From Rhizomicrobium sp. (GTDB lineage: Bacteria; Pseudomonadota; Alphaproteobacteria; Micropepsales; Micropepsaceae): a stretch of DNA of 64,000 nucleotides. Both the position numbers and the translations under genes were made by a program. This document shows, piece after piece, positions 19,648 through 28,033 of the stretch; position 1 is the stretch's first letter, and every line of letters starts with the position of its first letter. The notes beneath the pieces are model-generated. The model was not told where the DNA came from. It ran no database searches and saw nothing but the letters and a program-made list of their open reading frames with translations. Where the stretch lies: contig JBBCGJ010000001.1 in NCBI GenBank assembly GCA_037200985.1, positions 186,001 to 250,000 of the forward strand, written 5' to 3'.

Positions 19648-20286
19648 ATGCGATTTTCAAGGGCGGCCCTATTCGCCGTGCTCGCGCTCGGCGGATGCGC
19701 CACGGGCTCGGGCGAACAATCGGCGAGCTTCGTCAATCCTGAAGTGGGGCGCGCCTACATTCCGCTCGAAGGCCGCAGCTATGTGGTGATGGAGAGCCGG
19801 GGCGCCGCCTTCATCATGGCGCCCGGTATCGCGGTTACCAATGCTCACAATAGCGATTTTCTCGGCGATGTTGCGGTCATCGGCACCTCGCGCAACTATG
19901 ACCTGCTGTTCTTCCGCGTCGGTCGCGCGGCTTCGCCGGTCTATGGCACGCCCTCGGCCGGCGGGCGCGTCATTGCGTACGGCCAGGGACCGCATGGCGA
20001 GGTGCGCGAGGCGCGGGGCGTGATCAGCCTGCTCAATCGCGCGGTGGAGGCGCGCTGCGAAACTTGTGTCGTGCAGGATGCCTTTATATACGAGGGTAAT
20101 GCCGGTCCGGGCTTCAGCGGCGGACCGGTCGTCGACGCGATCAGTGGCGCGATCGTCGGCATCACATTCGGCTACAACGACGAGAACGGTCATCGACTGA
20201 TGTACGCCTATCCCATGAGCCGCGTGCGCAACGAGCTGGCGACGATCCAGGGCCGGCTTCCCACCGAGATCGACGGAGCCAGGTGA
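19648..20286 (+). CDS. Trypsin-like serine protease lipoprotein
   Basis: 212 residues. A lipoprotein signal peptide ends at LALGGC (lipid-bearing Cys17), so the protein is membrane-anchored in the periplasm. The chymotrypsin-fold triad is His67 (AVTNAHNSD), Asp85 (NYDLLFFRV) and Ser157 (GPGFSGGPV). No PDZ domain follows, unlike DegP/HtrA. Two cysteines in RCETC may form a disulfide. The ATG at 19648 is chosen because it yields a proper signal peptide; the frame is open upstream within ssb. The substrate is unknown. Its place 13 bp behind the SOS-controlled ssb suggests possible co-induction, which is inference. Confidence 0.82.
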   Translation: MRFSRAALFAVLALGGCATGSGEQSASFVNPEVGRAYIPLEGRSYVVMESRGAAFIMAPGIAVTNAHNSDFLGDVAVIGTSRNYDLLFFRVGRAASPVYGTPSAGGRVIAYGQGPHGEVREARGVISLLNRAVEARCETCVVQDAFIYEGNAGPGFSGGPVVDAISGAIVGITFGYNDENGHRLMYAYPMSRVRNELATIQGRLPTEIDGAR

Positions 20287-20321
20287 TGGGCCGCGCGTTG
20301 CCGGTGTGCGGCTGATTGTCC

Positions 20322-21383
20322 ATGGCGAACATGCAGCGAGGAACCACGACGGCGGCCGGCGCATCCAGCGCGCTCAGCCTGTTCCGTTTCTCGCTCGCCC
20401 TGATGGTGATGTCGGAACATCTGTCGGGAATTGTTCCGGCGCAGACCGGCCGGCTGGCGGTCGAGGCGTTCTTCTGCATCAGCGGGTTTTTGATCTCCAT
20501 GGTCGCGACCACGCTCTATGCCGGCCGGCCGGCGGCGTTCCTCGCCAACCGGTTTCTGCGCATCTATCCGACCTACTGGGCGTGTCTCGCGGTCGGCGCC
20601 GCCGTCGTGGTGCTGGTGCCCACGAGCACGGCGCTGCATCCTTCGCTTCTCCTGCCGGCAACGACCGCCGACTGGTTCGCCAATCTCGCGGTGTTCGGAC
20701 TGACGCAACAGACCGCCAGCCGGCTTCTGCCCGCGGCGTGGTCGCTGCACACCGAATTGTGGTTCTATCTCGTGGTCGGGCTGGTGACGGCGGCGCGGCC
20801 GCGGCTCACCTATGTCCTGCTGCCGGTGTCCCTTGCATTTTCCGCCTATTGCGCCTTCTGGTGGTCGCCGATCTCGTTCTACGGCACGCCGGTCGGCAAC
20901 GCGGATGCCTTCTTCATCGGCTCGGGGGTGTTTCTGCTGCGCGATCGCCTGAGACCCGCGCGGCCCCTGCTGGTCGCGGGAACCGGTTTTTGCCTGTTCG
21001 AACTGCTCTCCTGGGGCCCGTTCATCGGATCGCAGACCGTCAATGAGTTCCTCGGTGCGCCCGCGGCCGGCATCCTCATGCTCGGCCTGTGGAACAGCCG
21101 GCTCGACGACGTGCTGCGGCCCATCAAGGGCCTGGCCGGCGCGCTCGGGCGGCTGTCCTATCCGCTCTTCCTGCTGCACTGGCCGCTGGGGGCGCTGACG
21201 ATCCGGATCGCCGGGGTGGGGCAGAGCCTGGAATTGCTGGTGCTCGCCGGCACGCTGTCGCTTCTGGCATCGCTTGCGGTGCTCAAATTCGTCGAGGACC
21301 CGCTGGTGCGCGTTCGCGCCACGATCCGCAAATCGCGTCGGGAGCCGGTTCTTGCCGAACCCATGCAAGCGATCAGCGACTGA
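20322..21383 (+). CDS. Membrane acyltransferase, acyltransferase-3 family
   Basis: 353 residues with about ten hydrophobic segments. The family's N-terminal pattern is LFRFSLALMVMSEHLSG, with the His where acyltransferase-3 proteins have a conserved histidine, followed by VEAFFCISGFLISM and the RxxRIYPTYW motif (NRFLRIYPTYW). Such enzymes O-acetylate or O-acylate surface sugars. The start at ATG 20322 is one of three close choices (TTG 20316, ATG 20331). No sugar genes are adjacent. Confidence 0.85.
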   Translation: MANMQRGTTTAAGASSALSLFRFSLALMVMSEHLSGIVPAQTGRLAVEAFFCISGFLISMVATTLYAGRPAAFLANRFLRIYPTYWACLAVGAAVVVLVPTSTALHPSLLLPATTADWFANLAVFGLTQQTASRLLPAAWSLHTELWFYLVVGLVTAARPRLTYVLLPVSLAFSAYCAFWWSPISFYGTPVGNADAFFIGSGVFLLRDRLRPARPLLVAGTGFCLFELLSWGPFIGSQTVNEFLGAPAAGILMLGLWNSRLDDVLRPIKGLAGALGRLSYPLFLLHWPLGALTIRIAGVGQSLELLVLAGTLSLLASLAVLKFVEDPLVRVRATIRKSRREPVLAEPMQAISD

Positions 21384-21471
21384 CCGCATTTGCGAACGCT
21401 GCTATACAGGCGGCGCGCACGAGGTAGCGTCATGCGCTCGCAGAGCAACATGTGAAAGGTCCGCTGACGTC

Positions 21472-21924
21472 ATGCGCCGCGCCACAGTCTTGATCGCCTT
21501 CGTCCTCCTGGCGCTTGCTCCGGCCGGCGCGGCGGCGCTTCCGAACGAGACCATCACCATCCGGGCCCGCAACGGTCCGCATGTCTTTCGCGTGGAAGTC
21601 GCGGCCGACGATGCCTCCCGCGAATTGGGCCTGATGCACCGGACCCATTTGGCGCCCGATGCCGGCATGCTGTTCGACTTCGGCGTTCCCGTGATGGCGA
21701 CGTTCTGGATGAAGGATACGCCGCTGCCGCTCGATATGCTTTTCGTCCGGCAGGATGGGACGATCTCGACCGTTGCCCCCAATGCCGTGCCGTTTTCGAC
21801 CGCCGAGATTGCGGCCGCCGAGCCGGTGCGGGTGGTCATCGAGATAAATGGCGGCCTTGCGAAGAAACTCGGGATCGGTCCGGGCGACCGCATCCAGGCG
21901 TCGATCTTCCCGAAGGTCCGATAG
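21472..21924 (+). CDS. DUF192-family exported protein
   Basis: 150 residues. A cleavable signal peptide (MRRATVLIAFVLLALAPAGAAA) precedes a DUF192 domain recognised by ELGLMHRTHL, GMLFDFG and FWMKDTPLPLDMLFV. The biochemical role of DUF192 is not established. The ATG at 21472 places the signal peptide at the N-terminus; the frame is open further upstream in the acyltransferase gene. It ends 15 bp from the convergent ABC transporter. Confidence 0.85.
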   Translation: MRRATVLIAFVLLALAPAGAAALPNETITIRARNGPHVFRVEVAADDASRELGLMHRTHLAPDAGMLFDFGVPVMATFWMKDTPLPLDMLFVRQDGTISTVAPNAVPFSTAEIAAAEPVRVVIEINGGLAKKLGIGPGDRIQASIFPKVR

Positions 21925-21939
21925 GTCTCGCGGCGCTTT

Positions 21940-23703
21940 TTATGGGACCGGCGCATCGTCGGACAACGTGCCGTCCATCATGCAAACGACCCGGTCGCAC
22001 AGGGCGAGCGTTTCGGCGCGGTGGGCGATCATGACGATGGTGGGCCGCGGACGGACCTCCAGCAGGCGTCGCAGCAGGCTGCGTTCGCCGTCGACGTCGA
22101 TCGCATTCGTCGCCTCGTCGAGGACGAGAAGCCTGGGTTTGCGCAGGAGCGCGCGGGCGAGCGCGATGCGCTGACGCTCGCCGCCGGACACCAGCGTGCC
22201 GCGCTCCCCGACGACGGCGTCGAGCGCGCCGTCCATGCGCTTCACGATGTCGTCGGCGCCCGCCAGCGCAAGCGCCTCCCACATGTCGCCTTCGCTTGCA
22301 TCCGGCTTCGCCCAGAGAAGATTGCGGCGGACGGTGTCGTGAAACAGGAACGGATCCTGCGAAACGTAGCTGAGTTGGGAGCGCCAGGCCGGCAGCGTTG
22401 CCTCGTCGAGCATGGTGCCGGCCACCAGGATGCGGCCGGCCTGCGGGCTGAGCAGTCCGACCAGAAGATCGGCAAAGGTCGTCTTTCCGGTGCCGGACGA
22501 CCCGGCGATACCGAGCACCGTCCCGGGCGCGACCGTCAGGGTCACCGCCCGCACGCCCTGCGACTGGCGTTCGTCCGCCTGCGGATGCCGGTAGGTCACG
22601 GCCTCGAATGCGATCGGACCTTCCGGCGGGTCCCGCCGCGCCACGCGTTGCGTGCCGGGACGAGGCCGCAGCTCGCCCAGAAGTTCGGTGATGGATTCGA
22701 AGGCCGGCAGGCCGTGCGCGAGTTGCTGGAATCCCTGCTGGATCTGCATCGCCGGACCGCTCATGCGCCCGATCACCAGCAGGAAGGTGATGAGCACGGG
22801 CGGCGACAGGTTCAACACGGTGAAGCCCACAAGGACGACGATCATCCCGACCAGCGCCGAAATCGTGACGAGGGCGGACCGCGCCGCCGACTGCCTGCTG
22901 AAATATTCGAGCTGAACGGACGAGAGATCGGCGAGCGTCGCCCGGAATTCGGATACGAAGCCGCCCTGCAGGCCCTGGCTGACGGCCAGCTTGAGGCCAT
23001 TCAGAAACTGGCTGGCATTGTCGATCAGGGTCAGATTGGTGGCGCCGACGAAGCGACCCATCCTCCGGGCATGGCGTAGCGCCGGTATCATCGCGATCGC
23101 GCCGCCGACGAGAAGCGCCAAGGACAACAGCGCGAGCAGCGGCGACAGCGCAAAGGAAATCACGCACTGCGACAGCAGGATCACGCTCGCGATGGTGCTT
23201 TGGAGCAGGAAATTCAACGCGCCCGCGATGCGCTGGATGTCGTTGCTCATGACGGTAAGGACCCGCGCATGGCGCAGTCGCAGGACCTGGTCCCAGCCGG
23301 CTCCGGCGAGGGCCAAGGCGACTTCGCAGCGCAGATGCTCGACGAAGCCGATCTGCAGGGACATGACGGTTCGGTCGCGCAGCGCGATCACGACGCCGCG
23401 CACCACCATCAGGACGGCGAACCCGCCCATCAGGACCGCAAGCCGGCCCGAGGCCGTGGTCGTGCCCAGGACGCCGAACATCCCGGCGATCAGATGCTGA
23501 AAGCCGCCGGCGCCGCCGCCCATGCCCATGACGAGCGCCAGAAACGGAATGAGGAGAAGAAGCCCCACGCTCTCGAACACCGCGCCCAGCCCGATATAGA
23601 GCAGGGCGAGCAGACCCTTTGCCCCGGCGAAGCCGGCAATCGCGCGGACGAGCGACAAAAACGCGCGACCGCCGGCGCGTGCCGATGCGGGGTCTGTTTC
23701 CAT
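21940..23703 (-). CDS. ABC exporter, fused membrane and ATPase domains
   Basis: 587 residues. A six-helix exporter membrane domain (about 15-330) is followed by an ATPase with GIAGSSGTGKTTFAD (Walker A), LVSGGERQRIALARALL (signature) and LLVLDEATNAID (Walker B). Works as a homodimer. No peptidase domain at the N-terminus, so it is not a bacteriocin-type processing exporter. The ATG at 23703 is preferred over a TTG at 23721. It is divergent from queA and convergent with the DUF192 gene. Substrate unknown; the family covers lipids, glycans, drugs and peptides. Confidence 0.85.
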   Translation of the reverse strand: METDPASARAGGRAFLSLVRAIAGFAGAKGLLALLYIGLGAVFESVGLLLLIPFLALVMGMGGGAGGFQHLIAGMFGVLGTTTASGRLAVLMGGFAVLMVVRGVVIALRDRTVMSLQIGFVEHLRCEVALALAGAGWDQVLRLRHARVLTVMSNDIQRIAGALNFLLQSTIASVILLSQCVISFALSPLLALLSLALLVGGAIAMIPALRHARRMGRFVGATNLTLIDNASQFLNGLKLAVSQGLQGGFVSEFRATLADLSSVQLEYFSRQSAARSALVTISALVGMIVVLVGFTVLNLSPPVLITFLLVIGRMSGPAMQIQQGFQQLAHGLPAFESITELLGELRPRPGTQRVARRDPPEGPIAFEAVTYRHPQADERQSQGVRAVTLTVAPGTVLGIAGSSGTGKTTFADLLVGLLSPQAGRILVAGTMLDEATLPAWRSQLSYVSQDPFLFHDTVRRNLLWAKPDASEGDMWEALALAGADDIVKRMDGALDAVVGERGTLVSGGERQRIALARALLRKPRLLVLDEATNAIDVDGERSLLRRLLEVRPRPTIVMIAHRAETLALCDRVVCMMDGTLSDDAPVP

Positions 23704-23858
23704 GGCTCTATGGCGGTTCAAGGTCGCAGTGGAACAGTATACAGCGGACGCCGCGCGCGGAAGGGTTTGGCCACCGGCCCCGCCAATACCTTTGACACCG
23801 AGAGATCGCGTGGCGTAGGTCGGGCCGCCCCGTCCCAGCCGCCTTTGGATTGTCCGAG

Positions 23859-24932
23859 ATGGATGTCGCGCAGTTCGATTTCGACCTCCCGCCCGAGCGC
23901 ATCGCGCTTCGCCCGGCGACGCCGCGCGACTCCGCGCGCATGCTGGTGGTCCATCCCAACGGCCGGTTCGAGCATGCGCTGGTCCGGGACCTACCAGCCT
24001 TCCTGCGCGCGACGGACGTTCTGGTGGTGAACGACACCAAGGTGGTTCGCGCGCGGTTGCGCGGCCGCCGCAAGGGCCGCGGCGAGGCCGACCCGAAGGT
24101 CGAAGTGCTGCTGCACAAACGCGTCGCTCCCGACACCTTCCTCGCCTTTGCCCGCCCGGCGCGCAAGCTCGCAGCCTCCGATCTCCTGGTCTTCGGCAGC
24201 GACCTCGTGGCGCGAGTCAAAGGGCGGGGACCGGGCGGCGAAATTGAACTCGGCTTCGAAAAATCCGGCACGGCGCTCGACCTGGCGATCGCGGCGCAGG
24301 GCGAAATACCGCTGCCGCCTTACATCGCCGGCAAGCGGCCGGCCGACCGACTCGACGATGCGGACTATCAGACGATGTTCGCCGCGCAGGAGGGGTCGGT
24401 TGCCGCTCCGACCGCCGGACTGCACTTCACGCCGCGGCTTGCCGCCGATCTGCAGTCCAAGGGGATTTCGCGGGAGTCCGTGACGCTCCATGTCGGGGCG
24501 GGGACGTTCCTGTCGGTCAGCGCCGACGATACCGCGGATCACCGCATGCATTCCGAATGGGCGGCGCTCGACTTGGATACGGCCCGCCGCCTCAACCGGA
24601 TAAGCGCGGACGGCGGCCGCATTGCGGCGGTCGGCACGACGTCGTTGCGGACGCTCGAAAGTGCCGCCGATGCCGATGGCACGATCCGTCCGCTCGAAGG
24701 CGAGACCGACATCTTCATCACGCCCGGCTATCGCTTCAGGACGGCGGACATCCTTCTCACCAATTTTCACCTACCGCGCTCGACCCTGTTCATGCTGGTC
24801 AGCGCCTTTTGCGGCCTGGACAGGATGCAGGCCGCATACGCGGAGGCGATCCGCGAGCGCTATCGCTTCTACTCCTATGGCGACGCCTGCCTGCTTTTCC
24901 GCGCCGCGGACGGTGGCCATGCCGCAAGCTGA
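23859..24932 (+). CDS. queA: S-adenosylmethionine:tRNA ribosyltransferase-isomerase
   Basis: 357 residues. Adds the epoxycyclopentane ring from AdoMet to 7-aminomethyl-deazaguanine in tRNA, the step after Tgt in queuosine synthesis. Recognised by [48 protein letters not shown] and [22 protein letters not shown] at 23859 is preferred to a TTG three codons upstream. tgt starts 10 bp downstream, or overlaps if its upstream Met is used, so the two form an operon. Confidence 0.96.
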   Translation: MDVAQFDFDLPPERIALRPATPRDSARMLVVHPNGRFEHALVRDLPAFLRATDVLVVNDTKVVRARLRGRRKGRGEADPKVEVLLHKRVAPDTFLAFARPARKLAASDLLVFGSDLVARVKGRGPGGEIELGFEKSGTALDLAIAAQGEIPLPPYIAGKRPADRLDDADYQTMFAAQEGSVAAPTAGLHFTPRLAADLQSKGISRESVTLHVGAGTFLSVSADDTADHRMHSEWAALDLDTARRLNRISADGGRIAAVGTTSLRTLESAADADGTIRPLEGETDIFITPGYRFRTADILLTNFHLPRSTLFMLVSAFCGLDRMQAAYAEAIRERYRFYSYGDACLLFRAADGGHAAS

Positions 24933-24942
24933 CGATGCGCCC

Positions 24943-26052
24943 ATGACGGAGTTTTCCTTCGCGCTGCAGGCGACGTCCGGCACCGCCAGATCGGGCGTCA
25001 TCCGCACGCCGCGCGGCGCGATCCGCACGCCCGCCTTCATGCCGGTGGGCACGGCGGGTACGGTGAAGGCGATGCTGCCGCAAAGCTTGCGGGAGACCGG
25101 CGCCGACATTCTTCTGGGCAACACCTATCACCTGATGCTGCGGCCGGGGGCCGAACGCATCGCCAGGCTCGGCGGTCTTCACAAATTCATGGACTGGGAG
25201 CGCCCGATCCTTACGGACTCCGGCGGCTTCCAGGTCATGTCGCTCTCGAAGTTGCGGAAGATCACCGAAGAGGGCGTGCGTTTCGCCTCGCATATCGACG
25301 GCCATGCGGAATTTCTTTCGCCCGAGCGCGCCATGGAGATCCAGCGCCTGCTCGGCTCGGATATCCAGATGGTGCTGGACGAATGCCCGGCGCTACCGGC
25401 GGCCCACGCAGACATCGAAAAGTCGCTGGCGCTCTCGATGCGCTGGGCGCGGCGGTCCAAGGCGGCATTCGGCGAGCAGCCGGGACGGGCCTGCTTCGGG
25501 ATCGTGCAAGGCGGAACCTTCGCCGATCTGCGCGCGCGCTCCGCGCTCGAACTGACGACGATCGGATTCGGCGGCTACGCGATCGGCGGGCTCGCCGTGG
25601 GCGAGCCGCAATCGGCGATGTTCGAAACGCTCGAGGCGACGGAGCCGTATCTGCCGGGGGACCGGCCGCGCTATCTCATGGGGGTGGGGAAGCCCGACGA
25701 CATCGTCGGCGCGGTCCTGCGTGGGGTCGACATGTTCGATTGCGTGATCCCGACGCGCTCGGGCCGCAACGGCCAGGCGTTCACGCGCCAGGGTCCATTG
25801 AACTTGCGCAATGCACGGCATGCGGACGATCCGGCGCCGCTCGACGCGTCGTGCGGATGCCCCGCTTGCCGCCGGTTCAGCCGCGCCTATCTGCATCACA
25901 CGGTCAAGGCGAACGAGATCATCGCCTCCATGCTGCTCACCTGGCACAATCTGACCTTCTACCAGGACATGATGCAGGGTCTGCGCGACGCCATTGCGCG
26001 GGACGCCGCCGCCGGCTTCGCGGCGCGGTTTCTGGATACGTATAAGGGCTGA
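24943..26052 (+). CDS. tgt: tRNA-guanine transglycosylase
   Basis: 369 residues. Exchanges guanine-34 for preQ1 in GUN-anticodon tRNAs. Features: [11 protein letters not shown] (substrate pocket), DECPALPA, the nucleophile Asp in [17 protein letters not shown], and the zinc site [16 protein letters not shown]. The start [13 protein letters not shown] is chosen by family length; an in-frame ATG at 24919 overlapping the queA end is possible. With queA it covers the two central steps of queuosine modification; preQ1-synthesis genes are not in the window. Confidence 0.96.
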   Translation: MTEFSFALQATSGTARSGVIRTPRGAIRTPAFMPVGTAGTVKAMLPQSLRETGADILLGNTYHLMLRPGAERIARLGGLHKFMDWERPILTDSGGFQVMSLSKLRKITEEGVRFASHIDGHAEFLSPERAMEIQRLLGSDIQMVLDECPALPAAHADIEKSLALSMRWARRSKAAFGEQPGRACFGIVQGGTFADLRARSALELTTIGFGGYAIGGLAVGEPQSAMFETLEATEPYLPGDRPRYLMGVGKPDDIVGAVLRGVDMFDCVIPTRSGRNGQAFTRQGPLNLRNARHADDPAPLDASCGCPACRRFSRAYLHHTVKANEIIASMLLTWHNLTFYQDMMQGLRDAIARDAAAGFAARFLDTYKG

Positions 26053-26103
26053 AAGCGCCCTCGAACCATCCGGTTCGGTTCCGTTCCGTTCGCCGTCGGC
26101 TCG

Positions 26104-26310
26104 TCAGCCGCTCAGGCTGCTCTGCACGGAAATCGTTGCCGGCGCTTCCTGGCCGTCCTCCAGCCAGGCATCGGTCGCGTCCCAAAAATGAAGCTCGCCG
26201 CATTCGGTGCAGCCGACGGCGTTCTTTCCGGCCAAAATCGCGCCCGGATCGATGCAAGATGCAAAGCGGCCGGTGAAGATCGACCGCGACGATTGAGGAC
26301 ACAGAATCAT
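26104..26310 (-). CDS. Small zinc-ribbon-like protein
   Basis: 68 residues: MILCPQSSRSIFTG at the start, a GCTECGELHFWDATDAWLE segment in the middle, then a short Ser/Ala tail. The layout resembles small bacterial proteins with an N-terminal CP..G..I.TG element and a later C..C-G-x-H-x-W motif. Here the first half keeps one cysteine in place of a CxxC pair, so metal binding is uncertain. A longer start at 26337 (MGNRPIKRV...) has a better ribosome site. It is convergent with tgt. Function unknown. Confidence 0.55.
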   Translation of the reverse strand: MILCPQSSRSIFTGRFASCIDPGAILAGKNAVGCTECGELHFWDATDAWLEDGQEAPATISVQSSLSG

Positions 26311-26337
26311 GACCCGTTTTATTGGCCGGTTCCCCAT

Positions 26338-26627
26338 ACAATTCCCCGCCTATTACCCAGGGGAAGACTATCAGTCCGGGTGTGTTTCGCCGGCAACGTT
26401 TTGTTTTTTTTGCGTTTGTTCGTCGGTCAAACGAAGCGGGGCGGATCGAATCATGCGCGCGATTCCGGTTGCGCAAACGGATGGGATGATGCACGCAGGC
26501 CTTGCCGCGTGAAACTATCGATCCGCACCGGTGCTGCGCGGGCGTTATTCGCGGCCATTAACCAGTCCGCGCGCCGAGGTCGGAGAGCGCCGGGAAGAAG
26601 CAACGTGGACCCGACTTATTGTCGCAG
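26338..26627. other. Intergenic region with no gene seen
   Basis: 290 bp between the zinc-ribbon gene and the nucleotidyltransferase-like gene, more AT-rich than its surroundings around 26390-26450 (a tttgttttttttgcg run). It probably holds the promoters of these two divergent genes. Short reading frames on both strands lack family features. Confidence 0.5.
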
Positions 26628-27806
26628 ATGACACCGCTTTCAGCCGAATTCCGCCTGGTGGCCGCGTGCTGCATCTGGCCGCCGTCGCCGCGGCGGGACG
26701 ACGCCATAGCAGTGGCGATGTCGACTGGTGTCGACTGGCCAAAGGTGGTCCAGGTCTCGAACCGGCAGCGGGTCGAGGGGCTGGTTGCGGACGGACTGAG
26801 AAGCGTGGGAGACGCGGTTCCGGCGCCGATCAAATCCGCCTTGGACGCAAGCGCCGCCGAGAATGCCCGCCTCAGCCTGTTTCAGGCCGCCGAATCCCTT
26901 CGTCTGCAACGGCTGTTCGAAGCGGCCGGCATCGGACTGACCTTCATCAAAGGCACGGCGTTGGCGCTTCTTGCCTATGGCAATATCGGCATCAAACATT
27001 CCTGGGACATCGACATCGTGGTGGAGGACGCCAACGTCCTTGCGGCTGCGGCGCTGCTCCGCACGGTCGGCTATGTCCGCGAGATACCTGATGAAGGCCT
27101 CGACGACGGGCGATTCCTGGAATGGTCGACGTTTGCGCATGAGTGCCTGTGGAAGCACCCCAGCCGCGGTTTGTGCGTGGAATTGCACTGGCGGCTGACG
27201 CAAAATTCTTCTCACCTGGCACACGTCTTCGCCTCGCGCCGCGTAGCGGTCTTGGACGGGCAGTTCATAAGCACCCTCGGCGACGAGGATCTCTTCGCCT
27301 ATCTTTGCCTCCATGGCGCCCGGCACGGCTGGTCGCGGCTCAAATGGCTCGCCGATCTGGCGGCGTGGCTGGTCCAAATGCCGCCCCAGGACGTGGAGCG
27401 TCTCCATCGCGTGGCGCAATCGGCCGGGGTCGGCCGGGCCTCGGCGCAGGCGCTGCTCTTGTGCGAACGCTTGCTGGAATTTCCGCTCGCGCCCGGCTTG
27501 GCCGACGAGCTTCGGTCGGATCGCTCCACGCGTTGGCTTGTCGCGATCGCGCTCCATTCCATGGCCGGCGACGACAGGATGCGCCAGATCGAGGAACGAC
27601 TGGCGAGCGAGGCCATGATACAGTTTTCGCACTTTCTGCTCGCGCCCAACCCCGGCGCCTGGGTCAAGGAATTGCAGTCGAAGTCGATCGGCTGGAACGA
27701 ATTCAGCCGCGTGCGGCTGCCGCGGCCCCTGTATTTTCTCTATCCGCTGATGCGCATTCCGTCATGGCTATGGCGCCGCATTGCGCGGCTCGTAGGGCGG
27801 CCGTGA
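26628..27806 (+). CDS. Nucleotidyltransferase-family protein (NTP_transf_5-like)
   Basis: 392 residues. The centre shows FIKGTALALLAYGNIG followed by KHSWDIDIVVED, the Lys-Gly and Asp-x-Asp pattern of the putative nucleotidyltransferase family often found near polysaccharide and peptide-export loci. Further on are ELHWRL and a helical C-terminal half. Cytoplasmic. The Asp pair could bind Mg-NTP, but the substrate of this family is not established. ATG at 26628 is preferred to a TTG at 26619. It lies alone between tgt and gyrA; the ABC exporter at 21.9-23.7 kb is a possible partner, which is inference from family context only. Confidence 0.7.
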   Translation: MTPLSAEFRLVAACCIWPPSPRRDDAIAVAMSTGVDWPKVVQVSNRQRVEGLVADGLRSVGDAVPAPIKSALDASAAENARLSLFQAAESLRLQRLFEAAGIGLTFIKGTALALLAYGNIGIKHSWDIDIVVEDANVLAAAALLRTVGYVREIPDEGLDDGRFLEWSTFAHECLWKHPSRGLCVELHWRLTQNSSHLAHVFASRRVAVLDGQFISTLGDEDLFAYLCLHGARHGWSRLKWLADLAAWLVQMPPQDVERLHRVAQSAGVGRASAQALLLCERLLEFPLAPGLADELRSDRSTRWLVAIALHSMAGDDRMRQIEERLASEAMIQFSHFLLAPNPGAWVKELQSKSIGWNEFSRVRLPRPLYFLYPLMRIPSWLWRRIARLVGRP

Positions 27807-28033
27807 GGCGTCCGCCGGCTCGTGTCTTTTCTCCCGAGCGACCGGGACGGCACGAGTCGTCCGCAGCCTCAATACCGTCGGGGAACGCCCTGCGAAGGAA
27901 CCTGTAAACTCTTTCTGCACAAGGGAAATTTCGCCCCGGGCGCGGCGACGATTTCCTGTGCGAATCGGGGCGCAAAATGCTACCTAGCGGGTCGGAATTG
28001 GGTCGCTCCTGACCCTGGATCAAGGAACCGGTT

